Assembly (NCBI GenBank): GCA_023433985.1
Contig: JAEYTN010000220.1
Span: forward strand, 1-5,530
DNA length: 5,530 nucleotides
Reading direction: 5' to 3'
Source: Pseudomonadota bacterium
GTDB lineage: Bacteria; Pseudomonadota; Alphaproteobacteria; Rhizobiales; Devosiaceae
Numbering within the stretch: position 1 is the first letter of the stretch; each line of letters opens with the position of its first letter. Positions 1 to 5,530 of this stretch are shown here, in pieces. The notes under the pieces were generated by a model. The model did not search any database. It saw nothing but the letters and a program-made list of their open reading frames with translations, and was not told the DNA's origin. The translations under genes and the position numbers were made by a program.

Positions 1-1356
1 CCCTACGACCCGCGCCTCAACGTCATCCGCGTCGCGCCCGACCCCGGCGTCATCGAGGTGAACATCCACCCCGCCTCAAGCTGGGAGGAATGCGTCGCCA
101 CCACCACCGCCGTCTACGAGGAAGCCCGCAACGTCCGCCTCGGCGCCGACAAGTTCATGATCGACGGCAAGCATACCGGCACCGGCGGTGGCAACCACGT
201 CGTCGTCGGCGGCGCGACGCCCAGCGACTCGCCTTTCCTCCGCCGCCCGGACCTCCTGAAGTCGCTGGTGCTGCATTGGCAGCAGCACCCATCGCTGAGC
301 TACCTGTTCTCCGGCCTCTTCATCGGCCCCACCTCGCAGGCGCCGCGCCTCGACGAGGCCCGCCACGACGGCCTCTACGAACTCGAAATCGCGCTCAGGC
401 AGGTCCCCGCTCCCGGCGAGGGCGATGCGCCGCTCCCCTGGCTGGTCGACCGCCTGTTCCGCAACCTCCTCGTCGACGTCACCGGCAACACCCACCGCTC
501 GGAAATCTGCATCGACAAGCTCTACTCGCCCGACGGCCCCACCGGCCGCCTCGGCCTCGTCGAGTTCCGCGGCTTCGAGATGCCGCCGAACGCCCGCATG
601 AACCTCGCCCAGCAACTGCTGGTGCGTGCGCTCATCGCCCGCTTTTGGAAAAGCCCGAAGCAGGGCACCTTCACCCGCTGGGGCACCACGCTGCACGACC
701 GCTTCATGCTGCCCCACTTCGTCTGGGCCGATTTCCTCGACGTCCTCGCCGACCTCCGCCAGCACGGCTTCGACCTCGACCCCGAGTGGTTCGCCGCCCA
801 GCTCGAGTTCCGCTTCCCGTTCTGCGGCGAGGTCGAGTACGAGGGCATGAAGCTCACCCTCAACCAGGCGCTCGAACCCTGGCACGTCATGGGCGAGCAG
901 GGCGCCATCGGCGGCACCGTCCGCTTCGTTGATTCATCGGTTGAGCGTTTGCAGGTAAAGCTCGAAGGCGCCAACCCTTCCCGCTACCGCGTCACCTGCA
1001 ACGGCCGCGAAGTTCCGCTCGCCCCGACCGGCGAAGCCGGTGTCGCGGTCGCCGGCGTCCGCTTCAAGGCCTGGCAGCCCGCCTCCGGCATGCACCCCGC
1101 GCTGCCGGTCAACTCGCCGCTCACCTTCGATATCTACGACACCTGGTCGAACCGCTCGATCGGCGGCTGCACCTATCACACGGCCCATCCGGGCGGCCGC
1201 AACTACGACACCTTCCCGGTCAACGGCAACGAAGCCGAAGCCCGCCGCCTCGCCCGCTTCGTCCCCGCCCACCACACCCCCGGCGCCTACTGGCCGAGGA
1301 CAGCCGAACCCTCAGCCGAGTTCCCCCTCACCCTCGACCTGCGCGTACCGGCATAG
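1..1356 (+). CDS. DUF2126 family protein, C-terminal part (glutamine-synthetase-like amidoligase region; 5' end outside window)
   Basis: Frame 1 is open from the first base to TAG at 1354-1356, giving 451 residues of a protein whose family members run to roughly 1,100 aa, so the N-terminal transglutaminase-like half lies upstream. The GTG at 58 is internal: the frame and the family similarity continue before it. Diagnostic stretches (numbered from base 1) are EVNIHP at 19-24, a glycine-rich GTGGGNH at 60-66, [14 protein letters not shown] at 110-123, GNTHRSE at 162-168, [11 protein letters not shown] at 186-196 and an [16 protein letters not shown] block at 387-402. The family was predicted by Iyer and colleagues to contain a circularly permuted glutamine-synthetase-like ligase. 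The GTGGGNH loop and the E-x-R motif are where I would place nucleotide/metal and carboxylate binding; that placement is inference. Such an enzyme would form an amide bond using ATP, probably in the cytoplasm. The substrate is unknown. The C-terminal ending (PLTLDLR) looks complete for the family. It is probably functionally linked to the ATP-grasp gene at 2752, although a glycosyltransferase gene separates them. Codons at 928-957 are unusually A/T-ending. Confidence 0.9.
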   Translation, partial: PYDPRLNVIRVAPDPGVIEVNIHPASSWEECVATTTAVYEEARNVRLGADKFMIDGKHTGTGGGNHVVVGGATPSDSPFLRRPDLLKSLVLHWQQHPSLSYLFSGLFIGPTSQAPRLDEARHDGLYELEIALRQVPAPGEGDAPLPWLVDRLFRNLLVDVTGNTHRSEICIDKLYSPDGPTGRLGLVEFRGFEMPPNARMNLAQQLLVRALIARFWKSPKQGTFTRWGTTLHDRFMLPHFVWADFLDVLADLRQHGFDLDPEWFAAQLEFRFPFCGEVEYEGMKLTLNQALEPWHVMGEQGAIGGTVRFVDSSVERLQVKLEGANPSRYRVTCNGREVPLAPTGEAGVAVAGVRFKAWQPASGMHPALPVNSPLTFDIYDTWSNRSIGGCTYHTAHPGGRNYDTFPVNGNEAEARRLARFVPAHHTPGAYWPRTAEPSAEFPLTLDLRVPA

Positions 1357-1358
1357 GA

Positions 1359-1428
1359 GGCGCTGCGCCCGCCACATCGCCCCCTCCCCCTCGGCGGGGA
1401 GGATAGCGGCGCCTGGGAGCGCAGCGCC
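1359..1428. terminator. Nested inverted repeat filling the convergent gap; candidate bidirectional terminator
   Basis: The outer arms GGCGCTGCGC (1359-1368) and GCGCAGCGCC (1419-1428) are perfect 10-base reverse complements. Inside them, CCTCCCC (1383-1389) and GGGGAGG (1396-1402) form a second perfect 7-bp stem with a 6-base loop. The element starts 2 bases after the stop of the DUF2126 gene and ends one base before the stop codon of the minus-strand glycosyltransferase. It could therefore end transcription from both sides. Neither side has a clear T-tract, so it is not a textbook intrinsic terminator; it may instead act as a 3'-end stabiliser or be a copy of a dispersed palindromic repeat. 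Confidence 0.5.
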
Positions 1429-2595
1429 CTAGTGCAGCTGAGGAGTGGAGGCCCGCCCGGCGATCGCCGCCGCCATCGCCGCCTCCAGCCGCACATACAG
1501 CTTCCGGTAGTCGAAGTGCTCGATCGCATGCGCATGGGCCGCGGCCCCCAGCCGCGCCCGCAACGCCCGATCGGCCACCACCGCCTGCAGCGCTCGCGTG
1601 TAGCCGCCGAGATCCCGCTCCCGCACCAGCAGCCCCGTCACCCCCTCCTCGATGAGTTCGGGAATGCCGGCGTGCCGCGTGCTGACCACCGCCGCGCCTG
1701 CCGTCATCGCTTCCTGGATCGCCGTCGGCGCCCCTTCGGCATCGCCCCCCAGCGAGGTCACCGAATGCTGCACGAAGATCGCCGCGCGTCGCATCCTGTC
1801 GGCCACGAACTCGTGCCCCTGCTCGCCGTGCAGCATCACCCTGCCCTCGAGCCCCAGCCGCGCCACGAGCTTGTGCGCATGCTTCATCATCCAGCCACCC
1901 CCGATCATCTCGAGCCGGATCGTCGGATGGCTCCGGGCCACCTTGGCGAAGGCGCGGATCGTGGTCAGCGGCGCCTTTTTCTCCACCATGCGCCCCACGG
2001 CCAGGACCAGGTCGGGGTCCTTCTCCGTCGGCATGAACACCGGCGTATCCACGCCGCTCGGAATCACATGCGCGTTCGGGTGCACGAAGCCCCGCTTCGC
2101 CAGCCGCCCCAGCAGATACGCCGACACCCCGACGATCCCGTCGGCCTCGTCGAACATCCGCCGCAGCGCGGCCCGGTACTGCCCGTCGCGCAGCGCCTTG
2201 GTCGAGTCGTGTCCGCGGAAGTAGCAGAACATCGGCACCCCGGCCCGCTTGCAGAGCGCCGAGAAATGGATACCCGTCGTCCCGAACTCGCACAGCACCA
2301 CCCCCACCCCGTGCCGGTGGAGGAACGCCGCGAAATCGTCGGGAAAGCTGCCGAGGTCACGCTCCTGCGGCGGACCGAACCACTGGCGCCAGAGCCCAAG
2401 CTTCTCCGGCCGCAGCACCGGCTTCGGCCAGTAGAGCAGCGGCTTGCCGTGCGTGCCCCCATCGTCCTGCTGCCGTCCCACCAGCACCGTGTTGCCGCCG
2501 TTGAGCTCGCGCACGTGCCGGTGCACGAAGGTCTGCGTTGTCTCGGTGAAGTGCGGTGCGACGATGCACACAGGCGGCAGCGGCGATTGCGTCAT
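1429..2595 (-). CDS. GT4-type glycosyltransferase, WcaL/exopolysaccharide-like
   Basis: This is a complete 388-aa protein, ATG at 2595-2593 to TAG at 1431-1429, the usual size for a GT4 retaining glycosyltransferase with a GT-B fold. The N-terminal acceptor-side Rossmann domain opens with VCIVAPHFTETTQTFVHRHV (residues 9-28), the SETF-like opening seen in colanic-acid WcaL-type enzymes. The second domain begins near the SGVD motif (180-183) and LVLAVGRMVEKKAPL (196-210). It carries the E-x7-E motif E287...E295 (EGAPTAIQE), which binds the nucleotide-sugar donor in this family, followed by the AGIPELIEEGVTGLLV block (309-324). No signal peptide or membrane segment is evident, so it should act in the cytoplasm or at the inner membrane face, adding a sugar from an activated donor to a glycan or lipid-linked acceptor. 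Donor and acceptor cannot be told from sequence. The frame stays open far upstream of this ATG, but that stretch runs through the intergenic gap and antisense to the next gene and has no family similarity. The Shine-Dalgarno is weak (GGA about 5 bases before ATG). It is transcribed against both flanking amidoligase genes and has no obvious biochemical tie to them. Confidence 0.9.
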   Translation of the reverse strand: MTQSPLPPVCIVAPHFTETTQTFVHRHVRELNGGNTVLVGRQQDDGGTHGKPLLYWPKPVLRPEKLGLWRQWFGPPQERDLGSFPDDFAAFLHRHGVGVVLCEFGTTGIHFSALCKRAGVPMFCYFRGHDSTKALRDGQYRAALRRMFDEADGIVGVSAYLLGRLAKRGFVHPNAHVIPSGVDTPVFMPTEKDPDLVLAVGRMVEKKAPLTTIRAFAKVARSHPTIRLEMIGGGWMMKHAHKLVARLGLEGRVMLHGEQGHEFVADRMRRAAIFVQHSVTSLGGDAEGAPTAIQEAMTAGAAVVSTRHAGIPELIEEGVTGLLVRERDLGGYTRALQAVVADRALRARLGAAAHAHAIEHFDYRKLYVRLEAAMAAAIAGRASTPQLH

Positions 2596-2751
2596 CGCGT
2601 TCCGAAGGCTGGCGGCTCGGCGGCCGGTCGGGCGGCGAGCGGGTTGGCTGTTGCTCCCCCTGCCACACCGCCCCGTCCTAATCCAGAGTTTTGACCATCT
2701 AGTCGAAAACCCACTTGCGATTCCGCTGCCGTAGGTTAGCGCTATCTCCTC
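2596..2751. promoter_or_regulatory. Divergent intergenic region between glycosyltransferase and ATP-grasp genes
   Basis: These 156 bases separate two divergently transcribed start codons and must contain, or lie next to, promoters for both unless a longer transcript reads through. Bases about 2676-2722 are clearly less GC-rich than anything around them, as expected of promoter DNA. An in-frame TAG at 2737-2739 upstream of the plus-strand ATG limits that gene's start. No convincing operator palindrome or riboswitch was seen. The promoter role is inferred from gene orientation and composition. Confidence 0.5.
2691..2721 (+). promoter_or_regulatory. Weak candidate sigma70-type promoter for the ATP-grasp/alpha-E operon
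   Basis: TTGACC at 2691-2696 matches the -35 consensus at five of six positions. The best -10 partner I can find is TGCGAT at 2716-2721, 19 bases further on and matching only three of six positions. Transcription would start near 2728-2730, leaving a leader of about 22-24 bases before ATG at 2752. Alphaproteobacterial -10 boxes are often degenerate, so this is possible but unproven. Confidence 0.22.
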
Positions 2752-5169
2752 ATGGAGAAACGGAATCAGCGTCAGCCGGCGAGGAAGCGCAAGGCCCCCG
2801 GCCTCGTCGCCGACTACCGCCTGCTGCCCGGCGTCCCCGACGAGATGGTCGGGCCGGACGGCCTTATCCGCCCGGTCTGGACCGGCCTCATCGAAGCCCT
2901 CGACGAGATGGGCCACGAGGAGATGGCCGCCCGCTTCGAGCGCGCCGACCAGTACCTCCGCGACGCCGGCGTCTATTACCGCAAGTACGATGGCGCCGAG
3001 GGCAAGGAGCGCTCGTGGCCGCTGGCCCACCTTCCCTTGATGCTCGACGAGGCCGAGTGGGCCACCATCACCTCGGGCCTCACGCAGCGCGCCGAGCTGC
3101 TCGAACGCATCGTCGCCGATATCTACGGCGACAACGAGCTGGTGAGCCGCGGCCTGCTGCCGCCCGAGCTGATCGCCCGCAACGCCGAGTTCCTGCGCCC
3201 GGTTGTCGGCATCAAGCCCGCCTCCGGCCACTTCCTCCACTTCTGCGCCTTCGAGCTCGGCCGCGGCCCCGATGGCGGCTGGTGGGTGCTGGGCGACCGC
3301 ACTCAGGCCCCCTCGGGCGCCGGCTTCGCACTCGAGAACCGCGTCGCCACCACCCGCGCGCTGTCCGACATCTACGGCAAGCTGCACGTCCACCGCCTTG
3401 CCGGCTTCTTCCGGGATTTCCGCGACGCGCTGAACGACATCGCTCAAGGCGGCGAGGGCGATGGCCGCGTCGGCATCCTCACCCCGGGCATCCACAACGA
3501 GACCTATTTCGAGCACGCCTACATCGCCCGCTACCTCGGCTTCATGCTGCTGGAGGGCGAGGATCTCGTCGTCGACCACGGCCAGGTGATGGTCCGCACC
3601 GTCTCCGGACTGAAGCCTGTCAGCGTGCTCTGGCGCCGCCTCGATGCGAGCTTCGCCGATCCGCTGGAGCTGCGCACCGACAGCCGCATCGGCACTCCCG
3701 GCCTCACCGAGGCCCTCCGCCAGGGCTCCATCTCCATCGTCAACGCGCTCGGCTCCGGCATCCTCGAGACCCGCGCGCTCTCCGCCTTCATGCCCAACCT
3801 CTGCCGCGCCATCTTCGGCAGGGACCTCGAGCTGCCCACCATCGCCACCTGGTGGTGCGGGCAGGCAGCCGAGCGGCAGCACGTCATCGACAGTTTCGAC
3901 GCCATGATGGTCGGCCCCGCCTTCGCCACCGGCCTCGCCATCGATGACCCCAATGGCACCGTGCTCGGCCGCGATCTCGGCAAACAGCAGCGCGCCGCCC
4001 TGCTCAGGGAGCTGGCCGAGGCCGGCGGCAGCTTCGTCGGCCAGGAACCGGTGCAGCTCTCCACCGCCCCGGTCTATGTCGGTGGCAGCCTGCAACCCCG
4101 CCCCATCACGCTCCGCGTCTACGCCGCCCGCACGAAGGACGGCTGGACCATCATGCCGGGCGGCTTCGCCCGCGTCGGCTCCACCTCCGATACCGCCGCC
4201 ATCGCCATGCAGCGCGGCGGCCAGGCCGCCGATGTCTGGGTGGTGAGCGAAAAGCCGGTCGAGCGGTTCTCGCTCATGGCGCCCGAGGACCGGAAGCTCG
4301 TCCGCGTCTCCGCCGGCAGCCTGCCCAGCCGCGCCGCCGACAACCTGATCTGGCTCGGGCGCTATGCCGAGCGCTGCGAAGCGACCATCCGCATCCTCCG
4401 CGCCTACAACGCCCGCCTCGCCGAGGTCTCGAATCCCGGCGTCCCCATTCTCCGCGACACCCGCGCCTATCTCGATGGCATCGGCGTCGATGCCAGCAAG
4501 GCGCTGCCCGCCGGCCTCCTCGCCGCAATCGAGAGCGCCGTCAGCAGCGCCGGCCAGATCCGCGACCGCTTCTCCCCCGATGGCTGGCTGGCGCTGACCG
4601 ACCTGCGCAAGACGGCCCGCACCTTCTCCGCGCGCATCGAGCCCGGCGACGACGCCACCCGCGCCATGACCGTGCTGCTGCGCAAGCTCGCGGGATTTTC
4701 GGGCCTCGTGCACGAGAACATGTACCGCTTCGCCGGCTGGCGCTTCCTCGAGATCGGCCGCCGCCTCGAGCGCGGCATCCAGATCGCCGGCATCGTCGCC
4801 TGGTGCACCCGCAAGGCGGCGCCGGACGGGTCGCTCGACATGCTGCTCGAAGTTGGCGACAGCGTCATGACCCACCGCCGCCGCTACGCCGTCAGCGCCG
4901 GCCCCGCCTCCTATCTCGACCTGCTGGTCCTCGACCCGCTCAACCCCCGCTCCGTCGCCTTCCAGATCGCGGAGCTGCGCGAGCAGATCGAACGCCTCCC
5001 CGGCGGCCTTGAGGATGGGCACCTCTCCGCCGCCGGCCGGCACGCGCTGCAGTTGCACACCGACCTGCGCGTGAGCGAACCCGAGGACATGACCACCGCC
5101 CGCCTCAACCGGCTCGGCATCGAGATCGGCAACCTGGCGGGCCTCATCGCCGACGCCTACTTCGTCTGA
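2752..5169 (+). CDS. Circularly permuted ATP-grasp (DUF404/407) and alpha-E (DUF403) fusion protein
   Basis: This is a complete 805-aa protein, ATG at 2752 to TGA at 5167-5169. The ATG is the first start after the in-frame stop at 2737-2739, and the family's DYRLLPGVPDEM-like opening follows at residues 21-32. A basic tail (7 K/R in the first 14 residues) precedes it. Residues about 21-505 form a circularly permuted type-2 ATP-grasp domain: GPDGLIRP (34-41), VVGIKPASGHFLHFCAFELG (151-170), VLGDRTQAPSG (179-189), TPGIHNETYFEH (244-255), SIVNALGSGILE (328-339), QEPVQLSTAP (431-440) and MPGGFARVG (468-476). Residues about 522-803 are the helical alpha-E domain, starting SLPSRAADNLIWLGRYAERCE (523-543) and including GRRLERG (669-675) and LDPLNPRSVAFQI (727-739). 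ATP-grasp enzymes activate a carboxylate as acyl phosphate and join it to an amine; here the substrate is unknown but predicted to be a peptide or amino acid. Many bacteria encode the two domains as separate genes, so this one-chain form suggests they act together. No signal peptide is seen, so it is probably cytoplasmic. It lies 7 bases upstream of the transglutaminase-like gene and is likely cotranscribed with it. No strong Shine-Dalgarno precedes the ATG. Confidence 0.93.
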   Translation: MEKRNQRQPARKRKAPGLVADYRLLPGVPDEMVGPDGLIRPVWTGLIEALDEMGHEEMAARFERADQYLRDAGVYYRKYDGAEGKERSWPLAHLPLMLDEAEWATITSGLTQRAELLERIVADIYGDNELVSRGLLPPELIARNAEFLRPVVGIKPASGHFLHFCAFELGRGPDGGWWVLGDRTQAPSGAGFALENRVATTRALSDIYGKLHVHRLAGFFRDFRDALNDIAQGGEGDGRVGILTPGIHNETYFEHAYIARYLGFMLLEGEDLVVDHGQVMVRTVSGLKPVSVLWRRLDASFADPLELRTDSRIGTPGLTEALRQGSISIVNALGSGILETRALSAFMPNLCRAIFGRDLELPTIATWWCGQAAERQHVIDSFDAMMVGPAFATGLAIDDPNGTVLGRDLGKQQRAALLRELAEAGGSFVGQEPVQLSTAPVYVGGSLQPRPITLRVYAARTKDGWTIMPGGFARVGSTSDTAAIAMQRGGQAADVWVVSEKPVERFSLMAPEDRKLVRVSAGSLPSRAADNLIWLGRYAERCEATIRILRAYNARLAEVSNPGVPILRDTRAYLDGIGVDASKALPAGLLAAIESAVSSAGQIRDRFSPDGWLALTDLRKTARTFSARIEPGDDATRAMTVLLRKLAGFSGLVHENMYRFAGWRFLEIGRRLERGIQIAGIVAWCTRKAAPDGSLDMLLEVGDSVMTHRRRYAVSAGPASYLDLLVLDPLNPRSVAFQIAELREQIERLPGGLEDGHLSAAGRHALQLHTDLRVSEPEDMTTARLNRLGIEIGNLAGLIADAYFV

Positions 5170-5171
5170 GG
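5168..5171 (+). promoter_or_regulatory. Ribosome binding site supporting the GTG start at 5177
   Basis: GAGG at 5168-5171 overlaps the TGA stop of the ATP-grasp/alpha-E gene and sits 5 bases before GTG at 5177. Its position supports the non-ATG start and suggests translational coupling between the two genes. Confidence 0.6.
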
Positions 5172-5176
5172 CTGCC

Positions 5177-5530
5177 GTGCTCTACGATGTCCGCCTCGAA
5201 CTCCACTACGACTACGAGGCCTCGGTCCACGGCGACCGCCACCTGGTCCGCGTCGCTCCGGTCTCGATCCCCCGCGTGCAGCGCGTCATCGCCTCCTCGC
5301 TCCGCTTCGATCCGCGCCCCGAGCAGGAAACGACCTTTGCCGATTTCTTCGGCAACACCGTCACGACCATCGCCTATGCGGGCTACCACGATCACCTCGA
5401 CGTCCGCCTGACCGCACGCGTCCAGGTCGAGGACCTCAACGCTCCCGCTGACCTCTCCCCCACCCTCGATGGCCTGAAGGCCGAGATCGCGGGGCTCTGG
5501 TCGCTTTTCCCCGACAGCCCCCACCACTAA
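5177..5530 (+). CDS. Transglutaminase-like protein, N-terminal domain only (apparently truncated)
   Basis: GTG at 5177 opens a 117-codon frame ending at TAA 5528-5530, the last three bases of the window. The protein begins LYDVRLELHYDYEASVHGDR (2-21) and carries RHLVRVAP (21-28) and TTFADFFGN (52-60), the hallmarks of the bacterial transglutaminase-like N-terminal domain, a beta-sandwich. In full-length relatives (about 260-300 aa) this domain is followed by a cysteine-protease-like catalytic core with a Cys-His-Asp triad. Here the frame stops right after LFPDSPHH (110-117), where I expect family members to continue into the linker and core. As encoded, the product lacks the whole catalytic domain. 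It could be a recent nonsense or frameshift mutation, a sequencing error, or a genuine stand-alone N-domain; sequence beyond the window would decide. The start is supported by GAGG at 5168-5171 and by the domain beginning at the first residues. Full-length relatives in this neighbourhood are thought to hydrolyse or transfer peptide amides made by the ligases. Codon use up to the stop is normal, so any decay would be recent. Confidence 0.82.
   Translation: MLYDVRLELHYDYEASVHGDRHLVRVAPVSIPRVQRVIASSLRFDPRPEQETTFADFFGNTVTTIAYAGYHDHLDVRLTARVQVEDLNAPADLSPTLDGLKAEIAGLWSLFPDSPHH

Noticed and set aside
58..60. GTG at 58 as the start of a 432-aa gene
   Set aside because: The frame is open to base 1 and the preceding residues ([15 protein letters not shown]) fit the same conserved family region, so the gene begins upstream of the window.
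76..932. Overlapping frames on both strands inside the DUF2126 gene (about 270-280 codons each)
   Set aside because: Both are compositional shadows (Arg/Pro- or Glu/Ala/Gly-rich) of a gene with strong family motifs in frame 1.
2600..2640. Repetitive GGCGGC-rich stretch upstream of the glycosyltransferase as a possible operator or repeat
   Set aside because: The units are irregular and the pairing imperfect; it looks like ordinary GC-rich composition.
1432..2694. Plus-strand open frame of 420 codons across the glycosyltransferase gene
   Set aside because: The translation is Arg/Pro/His-rich and matches no family I recognise, while the minus strand encodes a full GT4 protein with its E-x7-E motif.
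2715..3947. Plus-strand frame of 410 codons starting just before the ATP-grasp gene
   Set aside because: It is out of frame with the ATP-grasp gene and gives an Arg/Pro-rich translation typical of GC-rich shadow frames.
2596..5058. Very long minus-strand open frame continuing upstream of the glycosyltransferase and antisense to the ATP-grasp/alpha-E gene
   Set aside because: It is the mirror of a G/C-biased codon pattern: low-complexity Gly/Ala/Asp/Glu-rich translation with no recognisable domain. The opposite strand encodes a clear family protein across the same bases.

Overview
The window is very GC-rich (close to 70% by eye, with almost all third codon positions G or C). It is densely coding and carries a gene set typical of Alphaproteobacteria. 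My best guess is Hyphomicrobiales (Rhizobiales), perhaps near Devosia; this rests on remembered protein resemblance, not on a search. I see no RNA genes, CRISPR array, insertion sequence or phage genes.

Layout: (1) Bases 1-1356 (+) are the C-terminal part of a large DUF2126 protein, a transglutaminase-like/glutamine-synthetase-like amidoligase whose start lies upstream. (2) A 72-base convergent gap is almost filled by a nested inverted repeat at 1359-1428, a likely two-way terminator. (3) Bases 1429-2595 (-) encode a complete GT4-type glycosyltransferase of 388 aa. (4) A 156-base divergent gap at 2596-2751 should hold the promoters for the glycosyltransferase and for the next plus-strand operon. 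(5) Bases 2752-5169 (+) encode an 805-aa fusion of a circularly permuted ATP-grasp domain (DUF404/DUF407 type) and an alpha-E domain (DUF403). (6) Seven bases later, a GTG start at 5177 with its Shine-Dalgarno over the previous stop opens a bacterial transglutaminase N-domain protein. That frame stops at 5530, after only 117 aa and before any catalytic core.

The three plus-strand proteins belong to a known but experimentally obscure gene neighbourhood. Iyer, Aravind and colleagues predicted from comparative genomics that it is a peptide-synthesis or peptide-tagging system: a circularly permuted ATP-grasp ligase, a circularly permuted glutamine-synthetase-like ligase (the DUF2126 C-terminal region), the helical alpha-E domain, transglutaminase-like peptidases and often an NTN-hydrolase (proteasome-like) peptidase. 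No NTN hydrolase is visible here; it could lie just outside the window.

Two features depart from the plain version of that locus. An oppositely transcribed glycosyltransferase with its own convergent dyad splits the DUF2126 gene from the ATP-grasp gene. The transglutaminase is truncated right after its N-terminal domain.
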